A stretch of 64,000 nt of DNA, from assembly GCF_032102965.1 (NCBI RefSeq), contig NZ_CP134880.1, positions 1,736,001-1,800,000 on the forward strand, written 5' to 3'. Below the pieces are notes generated by a model that saw only the letters and a program-made list of their open reading frames with translations, was not told where the DNA came from and did not search any database. The position numbers were made by a program, and so were the translations under genes. Below, piece after piece: positions 9,310-17,323 of this stretch (position 1 is the stretch's first letter; each line of letters opens with the position of its first letter). This stretch comes from Demequina capsici. GTDB taxonomy: Bacteria; Actinomycetota; Actinomycetes; Actinomycetales; Demequinaceae.

Positions 9310-10260
9310 GTGACTGACCCGCAGAAGGAGAGCACGCCTGCCTGGCTCCTGTGGACCGAGCGGGCGCTCGCCGCCGCAGCGCTGTTCGTGGTCGCCTGGG
9401 TGCTGGCCACGTCGTGGGGCGGCATCATGCACAGCCACCCCGCCTACCTGCTCCTGCTCATCGGAACCGTGCTCGTCGCAGTGGTCGCGGGAGTCGCGAC
9501 CCTCCTGTGGCGCCGCCGCAGCCACCGCGGCTGGCGTCGCATCCTCCGCATCATCGGTGCGGTCGTCGGGCTCGGATGGATCGCGCTGATCGCATGGCTG
9601 TGCCCGTTCAGCGCCATGGAGCCGGCGCTCACCGCGATGGAGTCCGACGACGCGGTCACGGTCACGGAGACGCCCACCCTCATCACGTTCGCGCCCTCGA
9701 GCGGGGCTAGCGATGTCGCGCTCGCGTTCGAGCCGGGCGCACGGGTAGACCCCCGTGCGTACGCCGCCGTGCTGCGCCCGCTTGCCGAGGCCGGTCACAC
9801 CGTCGTCATCATCAAGCAGCCGCTCGGCATCGGCTTCCTCGCTCTCGGGAGCTTCGACGCGGCCAAGGAGCAGGATCCCACCGCAACGTGGGCGATCGGC
9901 GGGCACTCGCTGGGCGGGACCGTCGCCGCGATGGAGGCCGAGAACGCGGCCGACACCCCCGTCGGCCTCCTCTTCTACGCCTCATACCCCGCAGGCGACA
10001 TGAGCGCCTTCCCCGGCTCCGTGCTGTCGATCTCCGGCTCGAACGACGGCCTCGCGACCCCGGCGAAGATCGAGGCCTCGGTCGCCGACCTGCCTGGTAC
10101 CGCGAAGTTCATCGTCATCCAAGGCGGCACCCACGCGCAGTTCGGCGCGTACGGCGCGCAGCCGGGGGACGGCGCGCCCACCATCACCGCCGACGACGCG
10201 CGCGAGCAGATCACGGCCCACACGCTCGACTGGCTCGACTCGCTGGCGCCGTCGCGCTGA
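9310..10260 (+). CDS. Membrane-anchored alpha/beta hydrolase
   Basis: A 316-residue protein whose N-terminus carries three hydrophobic segments (about residues 17-38, 42-63 and 75-98). An alpha/beta-hydrolase domain follows, probably outside the cell. The nucleophile elbow is GGHSLGGT with Ser200. A catalytic aspartate is plausible at Asp246 (SGSNDG), and the histidine at His275 (GGTHAQF), so the triad is complete and in the canonical order. It resembles the dienelactone-hydrolase-like/abhydrolase_5 group. The substrate is unknown. It follows the TetR gene by 68 bases and ends in a convergent terminator shared with the acetyltransferase gene. Confidence 0.85.
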   Translation: MTDPQKESTPAWLLWTERALAAAALFVVAWVLATSWGGIMHSHPAYLLLLIGTVLVAVVAGVATLLWRRRSHRGWRRILRIIGAVVGLGWIALIAWLCPFSAMEPALTAMESDDAVTVTETPTLITFAPSSGASDVALAFEPGARVDPRAYAAVLRPLAEAGHTVVIIKQPLGIGFLALGSFDAAKEQDPTATWAIGGHSLGGTVAAMEAENAADTPVGLLFYASYPAGDMSAFPGSVLSISGSNDGLATPAKIEASVADLPGTAKFIVIQGGTHAQFGAYGAQPGDGAPTITADDAREQITAHTLDWLDSLAPSR

Positions 10261-10292
10261 GCCGCCGCTCGCGCTAAGGGCGCGGCTCAGCG
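10255..10292. terminator. Bidirectional terminator between convergent genes
   Basis: An 11-base perfect inverted repeat: CGCTGAGCCGC at 10255-10265 and GCGGCTCAGCG at 10282-10292, with a 16-base loop. It spans the stop codons of the hydrolase (plus) and the acetyltransferase (minus). No strong U-tract is present, as is common in actinobacteria. Confidence 0.65.
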
Positions 10293-10783
10293 GTCACGAT
10301 GCGGTACGCGTCCTGATGCCAGACATGCTCGTCGAGGTACGAGTCCCCGAACGGCATGTAGCCCAAGCGCCGGTAGAACGGCATCGCCTGGCGCTGCGCG
10401 CTCACCTCGACCCGTACGCGACCATCGACGCCGAACCGCGCCAACGCCTGGTCCTCGAGCAGCTCCATGAGCGCACGGCCGCCCCCGGTCCCCCGCGCCG
10501 CCCAGAGCACGACGACCCGCCCGATGTGCGGCACCTCGGGATCCATGCCCCCGATGCCACCGTCCATCCCATGGGAGACGTCCGATCCCGGCGCGACAAG
10601 CCGCGCCGTGCCGACCGGGCTGCCCGAATCGTCCACGAGCAGCGCATGCAGGGTGCGCGGGTCGTCATCGATACGATCACGCTCACCCTCGGCGTCGAAG
10701 CCTTGCTCGCCCACGAAGACGGCCATGCGCAATCCGATCGCCTGCTCCAGCTGCTCCCCCGTGGTCACCGGGAACACGTGCAT
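10274..10783 (-). CDS. GNAT family N-acetyltransferase
   Basis: This 169-residue protein fits the GNAT fold. It has an N-terminal strand with RMAVFVGEQGFDAE, a central beta strand with VGTARL, then IGRVVVLWAARGTGGGRALM, where the R-G-x-G-x-G/A-type loop binds the acetyl-CoA pyrophosphate. YRRLGYMPFGD comes near the end. The V-F-V-E-Q-G-like start resembles ElaA/YjcF-type acetyltransferases, which have no well-defined substrate. It begins one base after the rluD stop codon, so it is probably the last gene of the lspA-rluD transcript. Confidence 0.9.
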   Translation of the reverse strand: MHVFPVTTGEQLEQAIGLRMAVFVGEQGFDAEGERDRIDDDPRTLHALLVDDSGSPVGTARLVAPGSDVSHGMDGGIGGMDPEVPHIGRVVVLWAARGTGGGRALMELLEDQALARFGVDGRVRVEVSAQRQAMPFYRRLGYMPFGDSYLDEHVWHQDAYRIVTAEPRP

Positions 10784-10784
10784 C

Positions 10785-11702
10785 TCAACCTCTCAGGATC
10801 TGCAGCGCGGCTGCGAGGTCATCCGGGTACGCGGACACGACCCGCACCTCGTCCCCGGTGACCGGGTGCGCGAAGGCGAGCTCGTGCGCATGAAGCCACT
10901 GCCGGGACAGGCCCACCTTCTTGGCGAGAACAGGGTCCGCGCCGTACGTGAGGTCACCCACCAGAGGATGCCTCATCGCCTGCATGTGCACCCGGATCTG
11001 ATGGGTGCGACCGGTCTCCAGGTGGATCTCGAGCAGCGAGGCCGCCGGGAACATCTCCAGCACCTCGTAATGGGTGATCGACGCCTTGCCGCCCTCGACC
11101 ACAGCGAACTTCCAGTCCGACGTGGGGTGACGCCCGATGGGCGCGTCGATCGTGCCGACGGTGGGATCCAGGTGACCTTGCGCGACCGCGTGGTAGATCT
11201 TCTCGACCGTGCGCTCCTTGAACGCCCTCTTCAGCGCGCTGTACGCGGTGACGGACTTGGCGACGACCATGAGCCCAGACGTGCCGACGTCAAGCCGATG
11301 GACGACGCCCTTGCGCTCCGCGGGGCCCGCGTCGGCGAGCGTGACGCCAGCGGAGGCAAGGCCTCCGACGACCGTGGGACCCGTCCAGCCTGGCGACGCG
11401 TGAGCGGCCACCCCCACCGGCTTGTCCACGACCACAAGATCCGCATCCTCGTACACGAGGGTCAGCCCGCCGGGGATCTCAGGCTCCGGCGCCGGCTCGC
11501 GCTGATCGGGGATCGTCACGGCGAGCACGCCGTCGTGCACGCGGTCGGACTTGCCGAGCACTCGACCATCGAGCAGCGCGCCGCCTGCCTCGAGAAGCTC
11601 GGCCGTCCTGGTGCGCGACATGCCCAGCATGCGCGCGAGGGCGGCGTCGGCGCGCTCCCCCACGACCGCGTCGGGCACCGGCAGGTAGCGGGTGTCAGAC
11701 AC
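10785..11702 (-). CDS. rluD: Ribosomal large subunit pseudouridine synthase, RluD family
   Basis: A 305-residue RluA/RluD-type enzyme that isomerises uridines in 23S rRNA. An N-terminal S4 RNA-binding domain ([23 protein letters not shown]) leads into the catalytic domain. That domain carries the family motif [10 protein letters not shown] with the catalytic Asp, followed by [11 protein letters not shown] and [10 protein letters not shown]. The start is GTG at 11702: it overlaps the lspA stop by eight bases and gives a normal N-terminus ([10 protein letters not shown]). An ATG further upstream at 11747 would run deeper into lspA. This is the conserved lspA-rluD pair. Confidence 0.95.
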   Translation of the reverse strand: MSDTRYLPVPDAVVGERADAALARMLGMSRTRTAELLEAGGALLDGRVLGKSDRVHDGVLAVTIPDQREPAPEPEIPGGLTLVYEDADLVVVDKPVGVAAHASPGWTGPTVVGGLASAGVTLADAGPAERKGVVHRLDVGTSGLMVVAKSVTAYSALKRAFKERTVEKIYHAVAQGHLDPTVGTIDAPIGRHPTSDWKFAVVEGGKASITHYEVLEMFPAASLLEIHLETGRTHQIRVHMQAMRHPLVGDLTYGADPVLAKKVGLSRQWLHAHELAFAHPVTGDEVRVVSAYPDDLAAALQILRG

Positions 11703-12213
11703 CGTGCGCCGACTGCTCAGGCGCAGGACCGCCAGGAGCGCCCTCATGCGCCAGGAGACGCCTGCCCATCAGACCCGCGACCACAGCCCACACCGCGGCG
11801 CCCACGATGGCGATGTCCGCGACGTTGCCGATGAAGAAGTCGCCGTAGTTGATGAAGTCGACCACATGGCCCTGGCCGAACGAGGGCTCACGGAACAGGC
11901 GATCGATCAGGTTGCCGACCGCACCTCCCAGGCCCAGGCCGAGCAGCACGGCAGCCCACGGAGCGGAGGCGCGTCGGCCGTACCAGAGGATGCCCGCCGT
12001 CAGCCCGAGTGCGACGACGGTGAGGATCCACGTGGAGGAGTTGCCGAACGAGAACGCGGCACCCGAGTTGAAGACCAGCTGAAGCGACAGCAGCTCACCC
12101 ACGAGCGGATGCCGCGCACCTGGTTCCAGCGCGGACAACGCCCACTGCTTGGTGGCCTGGTCGACCGCCACCGTGAGGATCGCGGCCAGCCAGAAGGCTG
12201 GCCGCCAGCTCAA
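11695..12213 (-). CDS. lspA: Lipoprotein signal peptidase (signal peptidase II)
   Basis: A 172-residue membrane aspartyl protease that cleaves the signal peptide of diacylated prolipoproteins. Four membrane segments are visible. The catalytic aspartates lie in [10 protein letters not shown] and NVADIAIV, and the VDQATKQWA and FNSGAAFSF motifs are conserved. I chose the TTG at 12213: TTGA overlaps the TGA stop of the dksA-like gene, and a GAGGAG ribosome site lies about eight bases upstream. The longer reading from 12309 would add an implausible arginine-rich segment buried in the upstream gene. The start is less certain than the function. Confidence 0.93.
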   Translation of the reverse strand: MSWRPAFWLAAILTVAVDQATKQWALSALEPGARHPLVGELLSLQLVFNSGAAFSFGNSSTWILTVVALGLTAGILWYGRRASAPWAAVLLGLGLGGAVGNLIDRLFREPSFGQGHVVDFINYGDFFIGNVADIAIVGAAVWAVVAGLMGRRLLAHEGAPGGPAPEQSAHGV

Positions 12214-12662
12214 CGACGCTCCTCGCGCTGCTTGCAGACGACGCAGTGCGTGGCGCGCGGGAAGGCCTGCAGGCGCGCCTTGCCGATGCCGTTGCCGCAC
12301 ACCTGGCACGCGCCGAACGTACCGGCCTTGATGCGACGCAGCGCGTCGACGCTCTGCTCGAGCATCTCGCGCGTGTTGTTGACGATCGACATCTCCTGCT
12401 CGCGCTCCAGGGCGGTCGAGCCGGCGTCGGCCTGATCGTCGCCGGCGCCGTCGGAGGTGTGCAGAAGGTCGTCGAGCTCGGTCTCCGTGTCACGGAACTC
12501 CTCGAGCAGACGAGCGACGTCCGAGTTGAGGAGCACCACGATGTCGCGGAGCTCGGAGACCTTCCACGGCTCGTCGCCCTCCCGCACCGCCAGCGCCTTC
12601 GCAGCGGCGGGCTTGATGTCGGCCGGGTCGATCTCGATGATCGTCACGTCCGTGCTGGTCAT
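12210..12662 (-). CDS. DksA/TraR-type C4 zinc finger protein
   Basis: A 150-residue protein with a central coiled-coil region (about residues 40-100, rich in Glu/Leu with LLEEFRDTETELDDLL). A C-terminal four-cysteine zinc finger follows: CQVCG, then CVVCK 20 residues on. This is the DksA/TraR layout, in which the coiled coil can enter the RNA polymerase secondary channel. Actinobacterial members next to lspA are conserved but poorly characterised. The start is the ATG at 12662, preceded by GAGAAGAGG; a more upstream ATG at 12707 is less likely. The acidic coiled-coil tip typical of DksA (D-x-x-D-x-A) is not clearly present. Confidence 0.88.
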   Translation of the reverse strand: MTSTDVTIIEIDPADIKPAAAKALAVREGDEPWKVSELRDIVVLLNSDVARLLEEFRDTETELDDLLHTSDGAGDDQADAGSTALEREQEMSIVNNTREMLEQSVDALRRIKAGTFGACQVCGNGIGKARLQAFPRATHCVVCKQREERR

Positions 12663-12804
12663 GACACACCTCTTCTCGGTAGTGACGTGAGAGTAGTCCG
12701 GTTTCACGTCTCAGGCAAAGCGCGACGCGCCGTCTCAGCCGTCGGCGTACATCCTGCCATGGCGTCCCGACCCCTGGTGCCAGGCGACACGCTCCGAGCG
12801 CGAC

Positions 12805-12832
12805 GAGGGCCGGGCGTCTCCGCCCGGCCCTC
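12805..12832. terminator. Strong hairpin terminator after divIVA
   Basis: A 12-base perfect stem, GAGGGCCGGGCG at 12805-12816 and its complement at 12821-12832, with a TCTC loop. It lies 20 bases beyond the divIVA stop on the minus strand and separates divIVA from the dksA-lspA-rluD group. Confidence 0.8.
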
Positions 12833-12851
12833 ATCGTCACCTGTGCTCAGG

Positions 12852-14264
12852 TCAGCTGTTGTCGTCCTTCGGGGCGACATCGCCGAAGATCGAGCGGATG
12901 TCGTAGATGTCGGACTTCGGCGACTCCTCCTCGCCCTCTCCGGAGGCCGCGGACGGGACCGAGGCAGCAGAGGCGGGCGACGCCTGGGAGAACGCCTGCG
13001 TCGTCGGTGCCCACAAGGGGGTCGCCTGCGTGACGGGCGCTTCGTAGCGTGGGGGCTCCGGGAAGGCCTGCGCCTCGGCAGCAGGCGCCGCCTCCTGCGG
13101 AGTGGATGCCTCGGGCGTGTACGGTGACGCGACCTGAGGCGCGTACGGAGACCCTGCCTGCGGCGCTGCAGCACCGAACAGCGACGGACGTGCGGGGGCG
13201 GCCGGGGCCGCCTCCACGACGGCCGGGGACTCGCCCGACGGGGCCTGCGCCTCATCGGGTGCGGCGAACACACGCGGCTGATACGGCGCGGGCGCCGCGA
13301 ACGAGGCCGCAGGCGGCTGATAAGCCACAGGCTCCGGCTCGACCGCCTCGGGCGAAGGAGCGCTGACGTCCTGCGGTGCGCTGGGCATCGCGGCCGACCA
13401 TGCGGGCGCGGCAGGCTCCTCGACGGGTGCCTCGTCGGCCTCGTCGACAGCACCATCGAAGGGCGTGGCAGGCGCAGGCTCGAACGGCGTCACGGGCGCC
13501 GGGGCGTAGACGTACGGCGACTCCTCGACGTCAGCGGCGGGCTCGAATGCCTCGTCGCCCTCGGGCTCGACGTCGTCCTGTGCAGCCTCCTCGGCCGACG
13601 CGTCGGGCAGCTCTCCCACAGTGTCCTCGCCGACGCCGAGCGCAGCCTCCTCCGACGCTGCTGCGGCGACCACGGCCTCCATGCCCGCGACCGACGCGAA
13701 CGCAGGTCCGGACGCGGCGACCCCGGTGGGAACGCCGCCGTGGTCCAGGTCGCCCAGAAGGTTCTCGAGGTACGTCTTCAGACGAGCGCGGTAGTCGCGC
13801 TCGAAGCGCCGCAGGTCATCGATCTTGCGCTCCACCGACGAACGCTCGTGCGCGAGCTGATCCATCCGGGTGGACGCGTCGGACTCGGCGTGACGGACGA
13901 TCTCCTCCGCCTTGGCCCGCGCGTCGTCGATGATGCGGTCGCGTTCCTCCTCGCCGGCACGGACGTACTCGTCCTGCAGCTTCTGCGCCATCGCCACCAT
14001 CTCGGTGCCGCCGACCTGGCCGGGGTCCGTCGCCGCCTCGAGCAACGATCCCGGCTGCTCGACCGGCACGGCCGGGAGCACGGGTCCCGCCGCCTGCGCC
14101 GCCGACAGCCGCTGCGCGAGGTCGTCGCGCTCGGCCGTCAGGACGGAGATCGTGTGCGCGACCTCGTCGAGGAAGTCGTCGACCTCATCCTGGTCGAACC
14201 CCTCCCGGTACTTCGTCTTCGAGAACGCCTTGTTCAGGACGTCCTCAGCGGTCAGCAAAGCCAT
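12852..14264 (-). CDS. divIVA: DivIVA/Wag31 polar growth protein with long tail
   Basis: The first 60 residues (MALLTAEDVLNKAFSKTKYR, then GFDQDEVDDFLDEV) are the canonical DivIVA lipid-binding domain. A long coiled coil follows to about residue 190, with LARDDRIIDDARAKAEE-like heptads and RRFERDYRARLKTYLENLL. The remaining 280 or so residues are a low-complexity Pro/Ala/Glu-rich tail, which makes 470 residues in all; mycobacterial Wag31 is about 260. DivIVA marks negatively curved membrane at poles and septa and organises apical wall growth in actinobacteria. It lies in the conserved ftsZ-pgeF-sepF-yggT-divIVA order. Confidence 0.95.
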   Translation of the reverse strand: MALLTAEDVLNKAFSKTKYREGFDQDEVDDFLDEVAHTISVLTAERDDLAQRLSAAQAAGPVLPAVPVEQPGSLLEAATDPGQVGGTEMVAMAQKLQDEYVRAGEEERDRIIDDARAKAEEIVRHAESDASTRMDQLAHERSSVERKIDDLRRFERDYRARLKTYLENLLGDLDHGGVPTGVAASGPAFASVAGMEAVVAAAASEEAALGVGEDTVGELPDASAEEAAQDDVEPEGDEAFEPAADVEESPYVYAPAPVTPFEPAPATPFDGAVDEADEAPVEEPAAPAWSAAMPSAPQDVSAPSPEAVEPEPVAYQPPAASFAAPAPYQPRVFAAPDEAQAPSGESPAVVEAAPAAPARPSLFGAAAPQAGSPYAPQVASPYTPEASTPQEAAPAAEAQAFPEPPRYEAPVTQATPLWAPTTQAFSQASPASAASVPSAASGEGEEESPKSDIYDIRSIFGDVAPKDDNS

Positions 14265-14281
14265 GGGTTACCACCTCGCTG

Positions 14282-14300
14282 CGTCCGGTCGAACCGGACG
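14282..14300 (-). promoter_or_regulatory. Leader hairpin upstream of divIVA
   Basis: An 8-base perfect stem (CGTCCGGT and ACCGGACG) with a 3-base loop lies 17 bases before the divIVA ATG, just upstream of the GAGGTGG ribosome site. It could affect translation or mRNA stability, or be incidental. TAGAGT about 20 bases upstream (minus strand) is a possible -10 box, without a clear -35. Confidence 0.35.
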
Positions 14301-14375
14301 TGTCGTTTCGGTCACTCTACTCACTTACGTATCGGCCTGCACTTGAGTTCCGCGGTCCGCCCCACCGCGATCGCC

Positions 14376-14663
14376 TCAAGACAGCCCCTGGAACACAGCC
14401 ATCAGGATGTAGCAGGCGAAGAACAGGATGATGACGGCCAGGTCGAATCGGATCTGACCGATCGTGATCGGCGGGATGATCGACCTGAGCACGCGGATCG
14501 GCGGATCCGTGACGCTGTAGATCGACTCGACGATCACGAGGGACGCGCCGCTGGGCCGCCAGTCGCGCGCGAACATCTGCACCCAGCTGAGCACCACCCG
14601 TCCCAGCAGGAAGAGCAGGAACAGGAAGACGACGAAGTACAGCGCCTGGAAGATGATGCTCAC
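14376..14663 (-). CDS. yggT: YggT family membrane protein
   Basis: A 95-residue protein with two hydrophobic segments (about 5-28 and 68-92) flanking the conserved YggT core: VLSWVQMFARDWRP, then YSVTDPPIRVLRSIIPP. The family is found in the ftsZ-sepF-yggT-divIVA neighbourhood of many Gram-positive bacteria. It has been associated with osmotic tolerance and envelope assembly, but no biochemical role is established. It sits between sepF and divIVA on the same strand, with short gaps on both sides. Confidence 0.93.
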   Translation of the reverse strand: MSIIFQALYFVVFLFLLFLLGRVVLSWVQMFARDWRPSGASLVIVESIYSVTDPPIRVLRSIIPPITIGQIRFDLAVIILFFACYILMAVFQGLS

Positions 14664-14712
14664 GCGACGAGCCTAACCGACGGCACGTGGACCGCGGTCG
14701 TCACGACGATGA

Positions 14713-15198
14713 TCAAGCCTGGTCGTAGAAGGACTGCTGCGCCTGGTGCTGCTCGTCGTCCAGACCGATCTCGACATGCGCAGGCGAGAGCAGGAAGACG
14801 GACGTGGTGACGCGCTCGATCGAGCCGTGAAGGCCGAACGACAGACCCGCGGAGAAGTCGACGAGCCGCTTCGCGTCCGCGTCCGACATCTCGGTCAGGT
14901 TCATGATCACCGGCACGCCCTCGCGGAACGCCTCGCCGATCAGGCGCGCGTCGTTGTACGACCGCGGCTTGATGGTCTGGATGCGGCGCAGGTCCGAAGG
15001 CTGGACAGGCCGCGGCGCGTGGTGCGCGGTGCGCACGGAGCCCGTGTGAGCGGAGCTCTTGCGTGCGGCCTGCTCACGCGCCTCGGACACGTCGTGCAGG
15101 TTGGTCACCGGGGCCAGCTCGTCCTCGGCGTAGTCGTAGTCCTCGTGCTCGCTCACGTCGAAGCCGAGGTACTGGATCGCCTTGCGCAGAGCGCTCAT
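14713..15198 (-). CDS. sepF: Cell division protein SepF
   Basis: A 161-residue SepF. The N-terminal amphipathic membrane anchor is MSALRKAIQYLGF, followed by an acidic and variable linker and the conserved C-terminal domain (IQTIKPRSYNDARLIGEAFR, then PVIMNLTEM and AKRLVDFSAGLSFGLHGSIE). SepF binds the FtsZ C-terminal peptide and anchors the Z-ring; in actinobacteria lacking FtsA it is the main tether, and no ftsA is present here. I chose the ATG at 15198 because it starts exactly at the anchor helix and follows GAGAGGGG. A longer GTG/ATG reading from 15264 adds no family sequence. Confidence 0.95.
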   Translation of the reverse strand: MSALRKAIQYLGFDVSEHEDYDYAEDELAPVTNLHDVSEAREQAARKSSAHTGSVRTAHHAPRPVQPSDLRRIQTIKPRSYNDARLIGEAFREGVPVIMNLTEMSDADAKRLVDFSAGLSFGLHGSIERVTTSVFLLSPAHVEIGLDDEQHQAQQSFYDQA

Positions 15199-15260
15199 CG
15201 GCGTGCCCCTCTCACCTGGTGGTGGTACTTGCTCATCGGTGTCAACGGTAAGTCGAGGGC

Positions 15261-16007
15261 TCATACGCCACCGGGACCGACACGCCGACCCGGCCCCTCG
15301 CAGACGATCACTCCTGCATGGCGCCCTGTGGGGGCGCCTCGGCGATGCGAGAAGTACCGTTCGTCCTCGAGGGTGCAGCGGAGGTGACGCACGATCGGGT
15401 CGATCCCGAGCTCGGCGAGCCGGGTCTCGATCGCGCGGGGGATGTCGAGCGACGGAGTGCCCGTACGGGTCGACGACACGGCGACGGGGTGGCGGGATCC
15501 GACCCGCGCGCGCATGGCCTCCGGCACCTCGTAGCAGGCACCGCAGATCGCCGGTCCGATCGCGGCGGACATCCCCGCCGTGCCACGCCGTCGGGGTCTC
15601 AGGTCGAGCATCGCCGCCACCGCAGCGTCGACGACGCCGCGGTACAGGCCCTCACGGCCGGCGTGCACGGCCGCGACAGCACCGGTCACCTCGTCATGGA
15701 GCAGCACCGGCACGCAGTCCGCGGCGATCGCGCCCAGGGCGATACCCGGGGTCGTCGTGAGCAGGACGTCTGCGATCGGCGGGTCCTCGGTGGGCTCATC
15801 GATCCTGGCCACGGCGATGCCGTGCTCTGCACGCAGGAAGGTCACCAGCGCTCCCGCTGCGTCCGCGACGACCAGGCGGTTGCGCGCCACATCGTCAGGA
15901 TCGTCGCCCACGTGGGTCGCGATGTTGAGCGACGAGTACGGGCCGGACGAGCAGCCGCCTGCGCGGTCGGTGAAGAACGACCTGACACGCAGGCCAGCAT
16001 CGAGCAC
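15261..16007 (-). CDS. pgeF: PgeF/YfiH family peptidoglycan editing factor (polyphenol oxidase family)
   Basis: A 248-residue YfiH-type protein. The family metal-site motifs are visible: AADCVPVLLHD (Cys near 90), AVHAGREGLYRGVV (His) and GPAICGACYEVP (Cys). FFTDRAGGCSSGPYSSLNIA is the typical N-terminus. The family was annotated as multicopper polyphenol oxidase or laccase; E. coli PgeF removes misincorporated L-serine-containing muropeptide precursors. It starts with GTG at 16007, seven bases after the ftsZ stop, so it should be co-transcribed with ftsZ. The YggS/YlmE gene that usually follows pgeF is absent. Confidence 0.92.
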   Translation of the reverse strand: MLDAGLRVRSFFTDRAGGCSSGPYSSLNIATHVGDDPDDVARNRLVVADAAGALVTFLRAEHGIAVARIDEPTEDPPIADVLLTTTPGIALGAIAADCVPVLLHDEVTGAVAAVHAGREGLYRGVVDAAVAAMLDLRPRRRGTAGMSAAIGPAICGACYEVPEAMRARVGSRHPVAVSSTRTGTPSLDIPRAIETRLAELGIDPIVRHLRCTLEDERYFSHRRGAPTGRHAGVIVCEGPGRRVGPGGV

Positions 16008-16014
16008 GCGCGAG

Positions 16015-17178
16015 CTACCGCAGGAAGTCGGGGACGTCCAGCTCCTCGACGGCGGCGACCCTGGGCGCCACCTCGATGGCGTCCGTCGTCGGCTCGGCCT
16101 CGTCGTCGATCACGGTGGGGAGCACGGGGCGCTCGACGGGCGCCGAGACGGGGTCTGCGGCCACCGCGGCAGGCGCCGGCCGCGCGTTCTCGTACCCGGC
16201 GACCGCGGTGTCGTGCTGACGGTACGGCGGCGCGCCGCCGTCGAAGCCTGCGGCGATCACGGTGATACGGAGCTCGTCGCCGAGCGAGTCGTCGATCACC
16301 GTACCGAAGATGATGTTCGCCTCCGCGTGAGCGGCCTCGCGCACCAGACGCGCCGCCGACTCGACCTCCTTGATGCCCAGGTTCGAGCCGCCGGAGATCG
16401 ACAGGAGCACGCCGTGCGCGCCCTCGATGGACGCCTCGAGGAGCGGCGAGGAGATCGCGCCCTCGGCGGCCTCGAGCGCACGGCCCTCGCCGCGCGCGGA
16501 CGCGACTCCCATGAGCGCGGTGCCCGCGCCCTGCATCACGGACTTGACGTCGTTGAAGTCGACGTTGATGAGACCGGGCGTGGTGATCAGATCCGTGATG
16601 CCCTGGACTCCGCCCTGCAGCACCTGGTCTGCGGCGGCGAAGGCGCCCAGCACGCTCAGCTGCGCGTCGGAGATGTCGAGCAGACGGTCGTTCGGGATGA
16701 CGATGAGCGTGTCGACCTCCTGGCGGAGAGTCATGATGCCGTTGTCGGCCTGGTCCGCGCGGCGGCGGCCCTCGAAGCCGAACGGCCGCGTGACGACCCC
16801 GACGGTGAGGGCGCCGAGCGTCCGCGCGATCCTCGCCACGACGGGGGCGCCGCCGGTGCCGGTGCCGCCGCCCTCGCCTGCCGTGACGAACACCATGTCG
16901 GCGCCCTTGAGCGCCTCGGTGATCTCATCCTCGTGGTCCTCGGCTGCCTGACGTCCCACCTCGGGGTCGGCTCCGGCGCCGAGGCCGCGGGTGAGCTCGC
17001 GCCCGATGTCGAGCTTCACGTCGGCATCGGACATGAGGAGCGCCTGCGCGTCGGTGTTGATCGCGATGAACTCTGCGCCCTTGAGGCCGACGTCGATCAT
17101 GCGGTTCACAGCGTTGACGCCGCCGCCGCCGACGCCGACGACCTTGATGTTGGTGATGTAGTTCTGCGGTGCGGCCAT
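16015..17178 (-). CDS. ftsZ: Cell division protein FtsZ
   Basis: A 387-residue tubulin-like GTPase that forms the Z-ring. The N-terminus [18 protein letters not shown] and the tubulin signature loop [10 protein letters not shown] near residue 103 are intact, as is the T7 catalytic loop NVDFNDVK. The variable linker (about 317-378) ends in the conserved C-terminal peptide DVPDFLR, the docking site for SepF and FtsW-type partners. I chose the ATG at 17178 because AGGGGAGG precedes it; the frame is open eight codons further upstream (17199). Transcription probably starts from the AT-rich region immediately upstream, independently of ftsQ. Confidence 0.98.
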   Translation of the reverse strand: MAAPQNYITNIKVVGVGGGGVNAVNRMIDVGLKGAEFIAINTDAQALLMSDADVKLDIGRELTRGLGAGADPEVGRQAAEDHEDEITEALKGADMVFVTAGEGGGTGTGGAPVVARIARTLGALTVGVVTRPFGFEGRRRADQADNGIMTLRQEVDTLIVIPNDRLLDISDAQLSVLGAFAAADQVLQGGVQGITDLITTPGLINVDFNDVKSVMQGAGTALMGVASARGEGRALEAAEGAISSPLLEASIEGAHGVLLSISGGSNLGIKEVESAARLVREAAHAEANIIFGTVIDDSLGDELRITVIAAGFDGGAPPYRQHDTAVAGYENARPAPAAVAADPVSAPVERPVLPTVIDDEAEPTTDAIEVAPRVAAVEELDVPDFLR

Positions 17179-17200
17179 GGGTGCCTCCCCTTTTAACATT

Positions 17201-17232
17201 AACCTTCAACTTGAGGGTTATAGTTATGTCAA
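17201..17232 (-). promoter_or_regulatory. ftsZ promoter region with palindromic element
   Basis: In an otherwise GC-rich window, 17189-17232 is strikingly AT-rich. On the minus strand TTGACA (17232-17227) is a perfect -35 hexamer. At 17201-17219 lies a 19-base odd-centred palindrome: AACC and TCAA half-sites are mirrored as TTGA and GGTT around a central base, with one free base inside each arm. It covers the place where a -10 element should fall at standard spacing (TTGAAG, weak). This is either a promoter with an operator on top of it, or a conserved ftsZ leader element. Confidence 0.6.
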
Positions 17233-17323
17233 GTTGATCCACGACGAAGGTACGTCGCCAGGCTCCCGCTGACCCGCAGGCGCGGCGCGTGTCGCACGTA
17301 TCCGTGCCGCGCGGAGCCCTGTC

